A stretch of DNA of 64,000 bases. Origin: Nocardioides immobilis. Its GTDB lineage: Bacteria > Actinomycetota > Actinomycetes > Propionibacteriales > Nocardioidaceae. Position numbers and translations under genes: made by a program. Shown here piece by piece: positions 46,918-56,481 of the stretch. The notes below the pieces were generated by a model. It was not told the origin of the DNA and ran no database searches. It worked only from the letters and a program-made list of their open reading frames with translations. Position 1 is the first letter of the stretch. Each line of letters begins with the position of its first letter. Location of the stretch: contig NZ_QXGH01000011.1 of the NCBI RefSeq assembly GCF_003515065.1, forward strand, positions 292,650 to 356,649, in the 5' to 3' direction.

Positions 46918-47022
46918 CGAAGTGTCAAGGTTTGCGTGCCGAAGTGTCAGGGTTAGCGGTTCCCGGTGTCACACCTGGCGCGACCAACTCTGACACTTCG
47001 GGCGACCAGGAGTGACACTTCG
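46918..47022. repeat. Palindromic 22-bp-unit repeat element, copy 2
   Basis: Three direct units (46918, 46940 and a diverged one at 46962) meet two inverted units (46979-47000 and 47001-47022), each 22 bp. Both direct units open with CGAAGTGTCA. The terminal inverted unit GACCAGGAGTGACACTTCG and its CGCGGG flank are identical to those of copy 1. The element lies 4 bp after the ileS stop codon and 33 bp before the dapE start. Confidence 0.82.
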
Positions 47023-47026
47023 CGGG

Positions 47027-50000
47027 TCAGGCGAGGACCACCGAGACCGTTGCCGGCTCACGATCCCCGACGGTCACCGACGTGCCCTCGGCACCGTCCT
47101 GGACCGAGTACGACGTCGCCAGCGTCTCCTTGGCGATCAGGTCCTCGTGCGCGGTGGCGGCGGCGAGCACTGCCTTCGAGCCACCGACGGTGAGCGAGAT
47201 CCGGTCGGTCACGTCGAGACCGGCGTCGCGGCGGGCCTGCTGGACCGCGCGCACCAGGTCGCGGGCCAGGCCCTCCTCGGCCAGCTCGGGCGTGACGACC
47301 GTGTCGAGCACGACGAACCCGCTGCCGGCCAGCATGCCGGTGGCCGTGTCCCCCGACTCCGATCCGACGACCGTCTCGAGGGTGAACTCGCCGGCGACGA
47401 GCGCCAGTCCGCCAGCGGTGACCGTCCCGTCCTCGGCGACGCCCCAGTCGCCGGACTTCGACGCCTTGATCGCGGTCTGCACGTCCTTGCCGAGGCGCGG
47501 GCCGGCGGCACGGGCGTTCACGGTCAGCCGCTGGGAGACGCCGTACGACGCCGCCTCGGCGGAGTCGGCACCCAGCAGTCGGACCTGCTTCACGTTGACC
47601 TCGTCGGCCACGATCGAGGTGAACCCCTCGAGCGCCGCCGGGTCGTCGACGACGACCGTGAGCGACCCCAGCGGCAGCCGGTTGCGGAGCCCGCCGGCCT
47701 TGCGCAGCGCCGACGTCGCCGAGCAGATCTCGCGCACCTGGTCCATCGCCGCCACGAGCGCGTCGTCCGCCGGGAGCGCCGCAGCGTCCGGCCAGTCCGC
47801 GAGGTGCACCGAGCGACCGCCGGTCAGGCCGCGCCAGACCTCCTCGGTCGTCAGCGGCAGCAGCGGCGCGATCGCGCGGCACACGACGTCGAGCACAGTT
47901 GCGAGCGTCTCGAACGCCTCGGCCCTGCCCTCCCAGAACCGTTCGCGCGAGCGCCGGACGTACCAGTTCGTCAGCACGTCGAGGAACCCGCGCGTGGTCT
48001 CGCAGGCGTCGGCGATGGCGTAGTCGTCGAGCTCGGTGGTGAGCTGCTCGACGTACGCCTTCGTCTTCGCCAGCAGGTAGCGGTCCAGCACGTCGCCCGA
48101 ACCCACGTCGCCCCGGGCCTCGTAGCCCTCGGCGTTGGCGTAGAGCGAGAAGAAGTACCAGGTGTTCCAGAGCGGGATCATCACCTGGCGTACGGCGTCG
48201 CGGATGCCCTGCTCGGTGACGATCAGGTTGCCGCCGCGCAGGATCGGGCTGGCCATCAGGAACCAGCGCATCGCGTCGGCCCCGTCGCGGTCGAACACCT
48301 CGCGCACGTCGGGGTAGTTGCGCAGCGACTTGGACATCTTGTTGCCGTCGGAGCCGAGCACGATCCCGTGGCTGATGCACGAGGAGAACGCCGGCCGGTC
48401 GAAGAGCGCCGTCGCCAGGATGTGCAGGGTGTAGAACCAGCCGCGGGTCTGGCCGATGTACTCGACGATGAAGTCGGCCGGGAAGTGCCCCTCGAACCAC
48501 TCCCCGTTCTCGAACGGGTAGTGCACCTGGGCGAAGCTCATCGAGCCCGAGTCGAACCACACGTCGAGCACGTCGGCGACCCGGCGCATCGTCGACTTCC
48601 CGGTCGGGTCGTCGGGGTTCGGCCGGGTGAGGTCGTCGACCCACGGCCGGTGCAGGTCGGGCTCCCCAACGCGGTTGCGCGGCAGGGTGCCGAAGTCGCG
48701 CTCGATCTCCTCGAACGAGCCGTAGACGTCGATCCGGGGGTACGTCGGGTCGTCGCTCTTCCACACCGGCACCGGGCTGCCCCAGAACCGGTTGCGGGTG
48801 ATCGACCAGTCGCGGGCGTTCTCGAGCCACCGGCCGAACTGGCCGTGCTTGATGTGGTCGGGCACCCAGCGGATCTGCCCGTTGAGCTCGAGCATCCGCT
48901 GCTTGAACTTGGTGACCTCGACGAACCAGGACTCGACGCCCTTGTAGATCAGGGGCTCGCGGCAGCGCCAGCAGTGCGGGTAGGAGTGCGTGTAGGTCTC
49001 GCGGCGCAGCAGCACGGTGCCGGGGGTGACCGACCCGGTACGGGCCTTGAGGTCGTCGATGATGTGCAGGTTGGCGTCGAAGACCAGCATCCCGGCGTAC
49101 TCGTCGACCGGGTGGGTGAACCGGCCGTCCTTGCCGACCGGCATCACCGGCTCGATCTTCTCGCGGTCGGTGACCTCCTTGTCGACCTCACCGAACGCGC
49201 CGGCGCTGTGCACCAGCCCGGTGCCGTCCGTGGTCGTGACGGCCTCGTCGGCTGGGACGACGCGGAAGGCGTTCTCGTGGCCCTCGAAGTAGCGGAACGG
49301 CGGGGCGTAGGTCAGCCCGACGAGCTCGGCACCCTTGCCGCGCCACACGACGTTCGGCTCCTCGCCGAGCTCGCGGGAGTACGCCGGCAGCCGAGCCTCG
49401 GCGAGGACGAACCGGTCGACGCCGTACTCCTCGACCATGACGTAGTCGATGTCCGACCCCACCATCACAGCGAGGTTGCTCGGCAGCGTCCACGGGGTCG
49501 TCGTCCAGATCAGCAGCTTGGCGCCGGCGAACGGGCCCTCGGTCTGCACCTCGAAGCCGACGGTGACCGAGGGGTCCTGGCGGTCCTGGTAGACGTCGTC
49601 GTCCATCCGCAGCTCGTGGTTGGAGAGCGGCGTCTCGTCGTTCCAGCAGTACGGCAGGACCCGGAAGCCCTCGTAGACCAGGCCCTTGTCGTACAGGCTC
49701 TTGAACGCCCAGAGCACCGACTCCATGAACTCCGGGTTCATGGTCTTGTAGTCGTTGTCGAAGTCGACCCAGCGGGCCTGGCGGGTGACGTAGTCGCGCC
49801 ACTCCCCCGTGTACTTGAGCACCGACGCCCGGCAGGCGTCGTTGAACTTGTCGATGCCCATCTCGACGATCTCGTCGGTGGTCTTGATGCCGTTGAGGCG
49901 CATCGCCTCGAGCTCGGCCGGGAGACCGTGGGTGTCCCAGCCGAACCGCCGCTCGACGCGCCTGCCGCGCATCGTCTCGTAGCGCGGCACGATGTCCTTG

Positions 50001-50239
50001 ACGTAGCCGGTCAGCAGGTGGCCGTAGTGCGGCAGGCCGTTGGCGAACGGCGGGCCGTCGTAGAAGACGAACTCGTTCTCGCCGTTCGCACCGGGGTCAC
50101 GCTGCTCGACGCTCGCCCGGAAGGTGTCGTCCTCGGCCCAGTAGGCCAGGACCCCCTCCTCGATCGCGGGGAAGCGGGGGGAGGACGGCACGCCCTTGCC
50201 GGGGTCGGTGCTGTCGGTGGTGACCTTCGGGTAGGCCAT
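47027..50239 (-). CDS. ileS: Isoleucine-tRNA ligase
   Basis: A 1070-residue class I aminoacyl-tRNA synthetase. HYGH (residues 71-74 in [14 protein letters not shown]) is the HIGH motif and NKMSKSLRN the KMSKS motif. The editing domain and the C-terminal anticodon-binding helices are in place. The form looks like the eukaryote-like IleS type of actinobacteria. I chose the ATG at 50239, which has AGGAG 7 nt upstream at the end of a T-box leader, over longer in-frame forms. Its expression should rise when uncharged tRNA-Ile builds up. Confidence 0.97.
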   Translation of the reverse strand: MAYPKVTTDSTDPGKGVPSSPRFPAIEEGVLAYWAEDDTFRASVEQRDPGANGENEFVFYDGPPFANGLPHYGHLLTGYVKDIVPRYETMRGRRVERRFGWDTHGLPAELEAMRLNGIKTTDEIVEMGIDKFNDACRASVLKYTGEWRDYVTRQARWVDFDNDYKTMNPEFMESVLWAFKSLYDKGLVYEGFRVLPYCWNDETPLSNHELRMDDDVYQDRQDPSVTVGFEVQTEGPFAGAKLLIWTTTPWTLPSNLAVMVGSDIDYVMVEEYGVDRFVLAEARLPAYSRELGEEPNVVWRGKGAELVGLTYAPPFRYFEGHENAFRVVPADEAVTTTDGTGLVHSAGAFGEVDKEVTDREKIEPVMPVGKDGRFTHPVDEYAGMLVFDANLHIIDDLKARTGSVTPGTVLLRRETYTHSYPHCWRCREPLIYKGVESWFVEVTKFKQRMLELNGQIRWVPDHIKHGQFGRWLENARDWSITRNRFWGSPVPVWKSDDPTYPRIDVYGSFEEIERDFGTLPRNRVGEPDLHRPWVDDLTRPNPDDPTGKSTMRRVADVLDVWFDSGSMSFAQVHYPFENGEWFEGHFPADFIVEYIGQTRGWFYTLHILATALFDRPAFSSCISHGIVLGSDGNKMSKSLRNYPDVREVFDRDGADAMRWFLMASPILRGGNLIVTEQGIRDAVRQVMIPLWNTWYFFSLYANAEGYEARGDVGSGDVLDRYLLAKTKAYVEQLTTELDDYAIADACETTRGFLDVLTNWYVRRSRERFWEGRAEAFETLATVLDVVCRAIAPLLPLTTEEVWRGLTGGRSVHLADWPDAAALPADDALVAAMDQVREICSATSALRKAGGLRNRLPLGSLTVVVDDPAALEGFTSIVADEVNVKQVRLLGADSAEAASYGVSQRLTVNARAAGPRLGKDVQTAIKASKSGDWGVAEDGTVTAGGLALVAGEFTLETVVGSESGDTATGMLAGSGFVVLDTVVTPELAEEGLARDLVRAVQQARRDAGLDVTDRISLTVGGSKAVLAAATAHEDLIAKETLATSYSVQDGAEGTSVTVGDREPATVSVVLA

Positions 50240-50246
50240 CGGTGTG

Positions 50247-50446
50247 CTCCTGCGGTCGGTGTCATCGGGCCGCAGGGACGACTCTCGCCGCGGTACCACC
50301 CTGCTTGCCGCCCACCCCGGTGACGGAGTCGTCGACCACTCAACGTCGGCTGTGACGGGCCTACCCGCCGGGGTCTACTTGCCTTCGCTGGTGCTCGGGC
50401 TTTCTTCCCGGGGCTCGCCGCTGATGACGGCTCAAGCGCCTGTGGG
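50247..50446 (-). promoter_or_regulatory. T-box riboswitch, translational type, of ileS
   Basis: The T-box core GGGTGGTACCGCGG lies at 50301-50288 (minus strand). CCCTGCGG (50277-50270) can pair either with GCAGGG just before the T-box (50304-50299) or with CCGCAGG (50255-50249), which overlaps the ileS ribosome site. The second pairing would hide the site. An ATC (Ile) codon in GTCATCAGC (50425-50423) is a likely specifier in a short stem I. This matches known actinobacterial ileS T-boxes that control translation. The remaining gap to 50584 shows nothing else I can name. Confidence 0.92.
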
Positions 50447-50584
50447 AACAAGGGTACGGCGTCGCGTCGCTCGACCGCCAACCAGATCAGTCCCGCAGTG
50501 CCTGCCGCAGGTCGAGGGGTACGACGACGCCGGCCAGCTCGCAATCCGGTTGCCCGGGTGTCGACGAGCCACCAAGGTGTCGGC

Positions 50585-51124
50585 ATGCCAGATCTGTGGA
50601 CAGACCCGGAATCCGACCCCCGCACCTACGACAACCCGCAGGGCGAGAAGGCGACCTACCAGGAGTACCTCACCAACTACCGCCTGACGCTGCGGATGAA
50701 GGGCGAGGGGCTGTCCGCCGAGCAGCTCGCCCTCCGGTCGGTGCCGCCGAGCAACCTGAGCCTGCTCGGCCTGGTCCGGCACATGGCGGCCGTCGAGCAC
50801 AGCTGGTTCCAGCGGGTCGCACAGGCGACCGGGGAGAAGCCGATCTACTGGACCCCCGACGACCGCGACCACGACTTCAACGGGGCGGTCGGCGACGACG
50901 AGACGGTCGAGGACGCCTTCAGCACCTGGCAACGCGAGATCACGAAGGCCGACGAGTGGTTCGCGTCGGTCCCCGAGGCCGACCTCGGGCGGGAGCTGTC
51001 CAGGCCGGACGGCGACGTCGTCAGCATCCGCGACATGGTCGTGCACATGATCGAGGAGTACGCCCGGCACTGCGGGCACGCCGACCTCCTTCGCGAGTGC
51101 ATCGACGGGCGCACGGGCCAGTAG
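50585..51124 (+). CDS. DinB/DUF664 family protein
   Basis: A 179-residue four-helix-bundle protein of the DinB/DUF664 family. Metal-binding His residues are expected in [12 protein letters not shown] and [13 protein letters not shown]. Mycothiol- and bacillithiol-dependent enzymes share the fold, so a thiol-S-transferase activity is possible but not shown. The ATG at 50585 fits the family start. It is divergent from ileS and 28 bp upstream of dapD. Confidence 0.88.
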   Translation: MPDLWTDPESDPRTYDNPQGEKATYQEYLTNYRLTLRMKGEGLSAEQLALRSVPPSNLSLLGLVRHMAAVEHSWFQRVAQATGEKPIYWTPDDRDHDFNGAVGDDETVEDAFSTWQREITKADEWFASVPEADLGRELSRPDGDVVSIRDMVVHMIEEYARHCGHADLLRECIDGRTGQ

Positions 51125-51152
51125 ATCCGTCGGGGCCGTAGACTCGTCCCAC

Positions 51153-52109
51153 GTGACTGCTGCATGGGGCTTCGGCCTGACTACGACAACACAGAACGCC
51201 GCTGACACGGTGACTGCTCAGGTGCTCGACACCTGGTTCCCGTCGCCCACCCTCGGGGAGAAGCCCGCGGACGCCACGGCGCCCGACGAGCTGGTCGCCC
51301 TCCAGGGCAGCGACAAGGTTCGGGCTGTCGAGACGCGCGTGACGCTCGTCGAGATCGCCGATCTCTCCGCCCCGCCGGCGACCACGCCCGACGTGTGGCT
51401 GCGGCTGCACCTGCTCTCGCACCGACTGGTGGCGCCCCACGAGATCAACCTCGACGGGGTCTTCGGGCTGCTGACCAACGTGGTGTGGACCAGCGCCGGC
51501 CCGTGCGCGGTCGACGGCTTCGAGCTGACCCGGGCCCGGCTGCGCGGTGCGGGCGAGATCGTCGCGGTGTACGGCGTCGACAAGTTCCCGCGGATGGTCG
51601 ACTACGTGCTGCCGACCGGTGTCCGGATCGCCGACGCCGACCGGGTGCGCCTCGGCGCACACCTGGCCGAGGGCACGACCGTCATGCACGAGGGCTTCGT
51701 GAACTTCAACGCCGGCACGCTCGGCAGCTCCATGGTCGAGGGCCGGATCTCGGCCGGGGTCGTGGTCGGCGACGGCTCCGACGTCGGCGGCGGCGCGTCG
51801 ATCATGGGCACCCTCTCCGGTGGTGGCAAGGAGGTCATCTCGGTCGGACGACGCTGCCTGATCGGCGCCAACGCGGGTGTCGGCATCTCGCTCGGGGACG
51901 ACTGCGTCGTCGAGGCGGGCTGCTACGTCACCGCCGGGACCAAGGTGCTCGTCCACCTGCCGGGAGCCGAGCCGAAGGTGATGAAGGCGCGCGACCTGTC
52001 CGGCGCCAACAACGTCCTCTTCCGCCGCAACAGCCAGACCGGCGCGGTCGAGGCGGTGCCGTGGCAGGGCGAGGGCATCGCCCTCAACGCGGCGCTCCAC
52101 GCCAACTGA
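51153..52109 (+). CDS. dapD: Tetrahydrodipicolinate N-succinyltransferase
   Basis: A 318-residue enzyme with a left-handed beta-helix of hexapeptide repeats ([29 protein letters not shown]), the actinobacterial form of DapD. It transfers succinate from succinyl-CoA to tetrahydrodipicolinate in the diaminopimelate pathway. Start is GTG at 51153. dapE lies 4 kb away on the other strand and dapC 4.4 kb downstream, so three pathway genes cluster here. Confidence 0.95.
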   Translation: MTAAWGFGLTTTTQNAADTVTAQVLDTWFPSPTLGEKPADATAPDELVALQGSDKVRAVETRVTLVEIADLSAPPATTPDVWLRLHLLSHRLVAPHEINLDGVFGLLTNVVWTSAGPCAVDGFELTRARLRGAGEIVAVYGVDKFPRMVDYVLPTGVRIADADRVRLGAHLAEGTTVMHEGFVNFNAGTLGSSMVEGRISAGVVVGDGSDVGGGASIMGTLSGGGKEVISVGRRCLIGANAGVGISLGDDCVVEAGCYVTAGTKVLVHLPGAEPKVMKARDLSGANNVLFRRNSQTGAVEAVPWQGEGIALNAALHAN

Positions 52110-52161
52110 GCGCGCGGGGCGTGCTCTCACCGCGCAACCACCCGTCCCGGAGACTCGAAGC

Positions 52162-53121
52162 ATGAAGGGACGTGCCGTCGCGATCATCGTCGGGCTGACC
52201 GCGATCGCGATCTTCGCCGTCGTCGGCGTAGCGATCTTCAACGCGGTCGACGACATCGTGTCCGGTCCGGACGGAGACTGCACCGCAGTGGTGTCGAACC
52301 ACGAGGTCGAGATCACGGGCGAGCAGGCGGAGAACGCCACCTTGATCGCGTCGATCGCGATCGAGCGTGGGCTGCCCGCCCGGGCGGTGTCGATCGCGCT
52401 GGCCACCGCGTTCCAGGAGTCGAAGCTGATCAACATCGACTTCGGCGACCGCGACTCGCTCGGCCTGTTCCAGCAGCGCCCCTCCCAGGGCTGGGGCACC
52501 GAGGAGGAGATCCTCGACCCCGTCTACTCGACCAATGCCTTCTACGACGCCCTGGTCGAGGTCGACGGTTACGAGACGATGGAGATCACCGAGGCGGCCC
52601 AGGAGGTGCAGCGCTCGGCGTACCCCAGCGCGTACGCCGACCACGAGGAGGACGCCCGCGCGCTCGCGTCGGCGCTCACCGGCTACTCCCCCGCGACGTT
52701 CAGCTGCGACCTCGACGGCGGCGCGCCGTCCGCCGACGAGGACCTCGTCGACTCCGGACTCACCGCCCGGGCGGACAACGTCCGCGAGGACCTGCTGACG
52801 CGGTACGGCGCCCTCGACGTCGGCGGCTTCGCACCCGGCGGCGTGACGAACGGTCACATGGAGGGCTCGGCGCACTACGAGGGCCGCGCGGTCGACATCT
52901 TCTTCCGTCCGGTCAACGAGGCCAACCGGACCCGCGGCTGGGCGGTGGCGCACTACCTGGTCGGCAACGCCGCGCGCCTCGACATCCGCACCGTCATCTT
53001 CGACGACCGGATCTGGACCGCCGGCCGCGACGGCTGGCGCGACTACGACCCGCCCGAGAGCTCGGGATCGCAGGAGATCCTCGAGCACCGCGACCACGTC
53101 CACGTCGACGTGTTCGGCTGA
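52162..53121 (+). CDS. Secreted/membrane-anchored peptidoglycan-associated protein (lytic-transglycosylase-like plus ARB_07466-like C-terminus)
   Basis: A 319-residue protein with an N-terminal transmembrane or signal segment (about 7-30). A region like SLT enzymes follows (FQESKLINIDFGDRDSLGLFQQRPSQGWGT), and then a C-terminal domain with HMEGSAHYEGRAVDIFFRP and HRDHVHVDVFG, whose His and Asp residues could bind zinc. Such proteins are common in actinobacteria and are thought to act on the cell wall. The ATG lies 52 bp after dapD, so it may be cotranscribed. Confidence 0.84.
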   Translation: MKGRAVAIIVGLTAIAIFAVVGVAIFNAVDDIVSGPDGDCTAVVSNHEVEITGEQAENATLIASIAIERGLPARAVSIALATAFQESKLINIDFGDRDSLGLFQQRPSQGWGTEEEILDPVYSTNAFYDALVEVDGYETMEITEAAQEVQRSAYPSAYADHEEDARALASALTGYSPATFSCDLDGGAPSADEDLVDSGLTARADNVREDLLTRYGALDVGGFAPGGVTNGHMEGSAHYEGRAVDIFFRPVNEANRTRGWAVAHYLVGNAARLDIRTVIFDDRIWTAGRDGWRDYDPPESSGSQEILEHRDHVHVDVFG

Positions 53122-53131
53122 GCGGGCCCGG

Positions 53132-54559
53132 TCAGGCGAGCAGGGCGACCGTCGCCACCGCGGCCACGGCGACCGCGGACAGCAGCCACTGGACGGCGGT
53201 CAGCAACCGCGACGGCTCGTCGCCGGGCTCGGGCTCGACCTTCCTGACCGCGCCCCACACCATCCGGGCCAGGAGTACGACAGCGAGGCCTCCCAGCGCG
53301 CCTGCGGTGGTCCAGTAGCGCGACCCTCCGAGGTGCACGAACGGCTGCGAGAGCAGCGCGAGCAGCCCCAGCTTCACGAAGACGGCGACGACCTGGTCGC
53401 CGTACCGCCGCCGGCTGACGACGAGCAGCGCCAGCGCAGCGAGCCACGAGACCGGCCGGAACATCCACAGGCTCACGTCGCGGGCCACCCACTGCCACAC
53501 CCCTTCGTCGTGCGGGGCGTCCGGCGGCTTCAGGATCGCGCCGAACCCGTCGATGTTGCGATAGCGATCGAGGTTGTCGACGACGTCCTCTGAGTAGCTC
53601 CGGGGCGTCACGTCCTGACGGGCGTACGCCGACATCTGGCCGAGCACCGTGACCTCGCCCTCGCCCGTGGCCCGGGCGACCTCACGCGCGTAGCGGACCG
53701 GCGCGAACCACACGGTGCTACCGGGGTCGCACGGCCCGAAGCACACCTGCTCCCGGTCACCGAACGTGTTCGCCATCGCCGTCGGCACCGTGGTCGTGGT
53801 GATGATCCTGTCGCCGAGCGCCGCCGATGCGCCGATCGACCACGGCACCAGCAGGCCGACGAAGACACCGCTGGCGACCGCCAGCGAGATCACCGACCCA
53901 CGGGCGCGCTCCCACCCGCCGGACCGGACCAGCGTCCACAGCAGCACGCCCGCCGCGGCGACGGCGATGAACGCGACCGCCAGCACTGCGCTGGACCGCA
54001 GGTAGACGACGGCGATGCCGAGGAACCCGAGCAGCGCGCCCTCGGCGAGCGACGGGCCGCCCTCTCCGGCCCGTCCGGCCGTGACCACCTCGAGCAGCCG
54101 GCCCAGGAGCACCACGAGAACCAGACCGGCCAGCAGGTCGCCGTACGCCGTCAGCGACAGCAGGACCCAGACCGGCACCATCGCCGGGAAGATGCAGAGG
54201 GCGATCGCGAACGGCCGGCCCAGCGCGCGTCGTACCTCCACGACCGCGACCACGAAGACCGCGCCCGACACGAGTCCCAGCCACATCCGCGCGAGCGGGT
54301 CGCCGGCGTCGGGCACCAGGAGGTAGAGCGGGGCCAGGACGAGGCCCATGCCCGGCATGAACCACCCGCTGCCGACCAGGTCGCGGGACAGCTCGCTGCC
54401 GTCGGGTGCGTTGAGCCCGGCGAGGTCGCGGACCAGGTTCGCGATCGCGCAGCCCGCGTCGCGGTAGGCCACCTCGTCACCACGGAGCGGAAGGTCAGCG
54501 ACCCGGTTGAAGAAGATCACCTTGAGCGCGAGGGCGACCACGACGAGCACCGTGAGCAC
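53132..54559 (-). CDS. GT-C-type integral membrane glycosyltransferase-like protein, possibly frameshifted at 5' end
   Basis: A 475-residue protein with about ten hydrophobic helices and an early acidic loop motif LPLRGDEVAYRDAG, as in GT-C glycosyltransferases of the family 39 type. The GTG at 54559 begins in the middle of the first helix. The ATG at 54599 overlaps the stop of the upstream gene (ATGA) and reads MSARILRPLRADP, which would run straight into this protein if one base were removed from the GGGG run near 54561-54564. The true start may therefore lie at 54599 with a frameshift. Confidence 0.78.
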   Translation of the reverse strand: MLTVLVVVALALKVIFFNRVADLPLRGDEVAYRDAGCAIANLVRDLAGLNAPDGSELSRDLVGSGWFMPGMGLVLAPLYLLVPDAGDPLARMWLGLVSGAVFVVAVVEVRRALGRPFAIALCIFPAMVPVWVLLSLTAYGDLLAGLVLVVLLGRLLEVVTAGRAGEGGPSLAEGALLGFLGIAVVYLRSSAVLAVAFIAVAAAGVLLWTLVRSGGWERARGSVISLAVASGVFVGLLVPWSIGASAALGDRIITTTTVPTAMANTFGDREQVCFGPCDPGSTVWFAPVRYAREVARATGEGEVTVLGQMSAYARQDVTPRSYSEDVVDNLDRYRNIDGFGAILKPPDAPHDEGVWQWVARDVSLWMFRPVSWLAALALLVVSRRRYGDQVVAVFVKLGLLALLSQPFVHLGGSRYWTTAGALGGLAVVLLARMVWGAVRKVEPEPGDEPSRLLTAVQWLLSAVAVAAVATVALLA

Positions 54560-54595
54560 CGGGGTCGGCGCGCAACGGCCGGAGGATCCGGGCGC

Positions 54596-55066
54596 TCATC
54601 CGTACGCCGTCGACGGGGCCCAGTCGGCCGGGAAGCGCTTGGTCGTGCGCGGGTTGAGGCAGTCCGGATCGTCGCTGGCGAGCTTCACCACGGGGAGCTC
54701 GAGCTCGACCGTCCCGCGGACGATCGAGTCGGGCGGCAGGTTCTCCAACGGGGTCACCGATGCAGCGCGGCGGGGCAGCCCGGCACGGTCGAGAGCGGCG
54801 TCGAGCCGTTCCCGCACCTCGGCCTCGTCGAGCTCGTCCCAGTGCAGGACCAGGTGCCGCTTGCCGTCGAGGTCGCCGTCGGAGCGGACCTGGTAGGGGA
54901 AGTCGAGGGTGAGCCCGTCCGGCAGCGGGTAGCAGCCGAGCGCGATCGTGTCCGGCGGCAGGTCCGGCCGGTAGTTGCCCGTCGGCTCAGCACGGCCGAC
55001 ATGGGGGCTCACCAGCACCGCGAGCGCGCACACCGCGCCGGCCACCCACCGCATCACGCGGGTCAC
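54596..55066 (-). CDS. Secreted protein of unknown function
   Basis: A 156-residue protein with a signal peptide (about 1-26, ending VGRA), then a soluble domain with two Cys residues (LGCYPLPDG near residue 45 and DDPDCLN near 135) that may form a disulfide. I do not recognise the family. The GTG at 55066 has AGGT four nt upstream; an in-frame ATG lies at 55054. The stop overlaps an ATG of the downstream membrane protein region. Confidence 0.78.
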   Translation of the reverse strand: MTRVMRWVAGAVCALAVLVSPHVGRAEPTGNYRPDLPPDTIALGCYPLPDGLTLDFPYQVRSDGDLDGKRHLVLHWDELDEAEVRERLDAALDRAGLPRRAASVTPLENLPPDSIVRGTVELELPVVKLASDDPDCLNPRTTKRFPADWAPSTAYG

Positions 55067-55229
55067 CGTACCTGCCGGTCGGGCGGGTTCCGCTCAGGCC
55101 TGGCGCCGACGCGTTCGCGAGCCTTGGAAACAAATCTGGAACTTCCGGGAACTGGGACGCCCCCGGGCTGCATCCACACCCCAGAAGCCGCGATCGAGAG
55201 ATCGCCCCCCAACCCGAAGGAGAAGTCCC

Positions 55230-55610
55230 ATGTCCCTCTTCACCCGCACCGCCGCCGTCTCCCTCCTCGGCCTCGCCTCCGCAGCGGGCCTGGCCATCGG
55301 CACCGCCGGCACCGCAGCCGCCGCTCCCACGGTGGCGTCCACGGTGACGATCCAGGCCGCGGGCACGGACCTGTTCGGCAACGTCAGCAGCACCCACGCG
55401 GCCTGCGAGGCCAACCGCACGGTGGTCGTCTTCAAGCAGGTCGGCACCCGCGGCGGTGGCGACGACATCCGGTTCGCCTCCGACGGCACCGACAGCGACG
55501 GCGACTGGAACACCGGCAACACCGGCACCGAGGGCAGGTTCTACGCCAAGGTCAAGCGGACCGACCTGTGCAAGGCGGACTTCAGCCCGACCATCCGCGC
55601 GACGCGCTGA
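55230..55610 (+). CDS. Small secreted protein
   Basis: A 126-residue protein with a clear signal peptide (MSLFTRTAAVSLLGLASA... cleaved near AAAA-APT), a strand-rich mature part and two Cys residues (THAACEAN and TDLCKAD). AAGGAG precedes the ATG at 55230. Similar short secreted proteins occur in actinobacteria, but I cannot name a function. Confidence 0.84.
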   Translation: MSLFTRTAAVSLLGLASAAGLAIGTAGTAAAAPTVASTVTIQAAGTDLFGNVSSTHAACEANRTVVVFKQVGTRGGGDDIRFASDGTDSDGDWNTGNTGTEGRFYAKVKRTDLCKADFSPTIRATR

Positions 55611-55618
55611 CGGGCCAT

Positions 55619-55645
55619 GCGCTCCCGCGCTCAGCGCGGGAGCGC
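55619..55645. terminator. Bidirectional hairpin terminator overlapping a stop codon
   Basis: A perfect 12-bp stem (GCGCTCCCGCGC with GCGCGGGAGCGC) closes on a 3-nt loop TCA. The loop on the minus strand is the TGA stop of the esterase gene, so the hairpin includes that gene's last codons. Confidence 0.75.
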
Positions 55646-56464
55646 GTGGGCGGTGAAGAACCGCCAGATCACCTTGCTCGCCCCACGCGGCCAGGTGTGG
55701 CCCATCCCCTCGACCCGGTAGACCACGTGCTCGCTGCCTTCGCGACACTGCGCCACGGAGCGGCGGGTCGGCCGGGACGAGAAGGTCACCTCGGTGACGC
55801 TGGCGGGTCCGCACCCGGCGGCGCGGGCCCACTGGCGGTTCACCTGGTCGAAGATCGACTCGAACTCGTCCTCCCTGCCCTCGACGGCGATCAGCGGCGC
55901 CGGACCGCGCAGCGTGATGTCCTGGTCGACCCCACTCACCGGGGCGAAGGCGGCGATCCGGTCGGACAGGGTCTCGGCGAGGAGGTAGGTCGTGGACGCG
56001 CCGAGGGAGAAGCCCGCGGCGTAGATCCGGCGCTCGTCGATGGGCCACAGCCCGGCCAGGTGGTCGAGGAGCACCGGGATCTCGGCGGTGGCGTCGGCGA
56101 GGTTGTCGGGGTAGACGACGAGGAAGCCCTGGTCGTCCGCCAACGGGTCGAGGCGCGTGAGCCGCACCATGTCGTCGGGGCTCCCTCCCGAGCCGTGGAA
56201 GACGAGCACGAGCGGCATCGGCCGCCCGCGCTCGACCGACGGCGGGGCGTGCAGCAGGTAACGGAGCTGGTAGTCATCGGGCAGGTCGACGGCGAGCAGG
56301 TGATCGCCAGCGACCGGCGCAGCCGGGTCGGCCGACGGGGTCGTCGTGTCGAGGGCGAGCGACGGCGCGGTCGGCGGATCATCCGGCTGGGGGCCGGGAT
56401 CCTCCTCGCCGGCGCACGCCGACAGCAGCAACAGCAGGACTCCGAGCAGCGACAGCCGGCGCAT
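55631..56464 (-). CDS. Secreted lipoprotein esterase (LpqC/PHB-depolymerase-like)
   Basis: A 277-residue alpha/beta-hydrolase with a lipobox LSAC (Cys17). The fold opens with PLVLVFHGSGGSPDD (oxyanion region). The nucleophile is Ser in AAGFSLGAST, and the acidic and His members are likely in the late Asp/Glu-rich segment and GMGHTWP. The family (LpqC, polyhydroxybutyrate depolymerase- and feruloyl-esterase-like) acts on esters outside the cell. It lies 17 bp after dapC, so it may be read from the same transcript. Confidence 0.92.
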   Translation of the reverse strand: MRRLSLLGVLLLLLSACAGEEDPGPQPDDPPTAPSLALDTTTPSADPAAPVAGDHLLAVDLPDDYQLRYLLHAPPSVERGRPMPLVLVFHGSGGSPDDMVRLTRLDPLADDQGFLVVYPDNLADATAEIPVLLDHLAGLWPIDERRIYAAGFSLGASTTYLLAETLSDRIAAFAPVSGVDQDITLRGPAPLIAVEGREDEFESIFDQVNRQWARAAGCGPASVTEVTFSSRPTRRSVAQCREGSEHVVYRVEGMGHTWPRGASKVIWRFFTAHALPR

Positions 56465-56481
56465 CTGCCGACCGTATCCGG

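Noticed and set aside
47012..50323. An 1103-residue open frame opposite ileS
   Set aside because: Antisense shadow with low-complexity composition. The minus-strand frame is a complete isoleucyl-tRNA synthetase.
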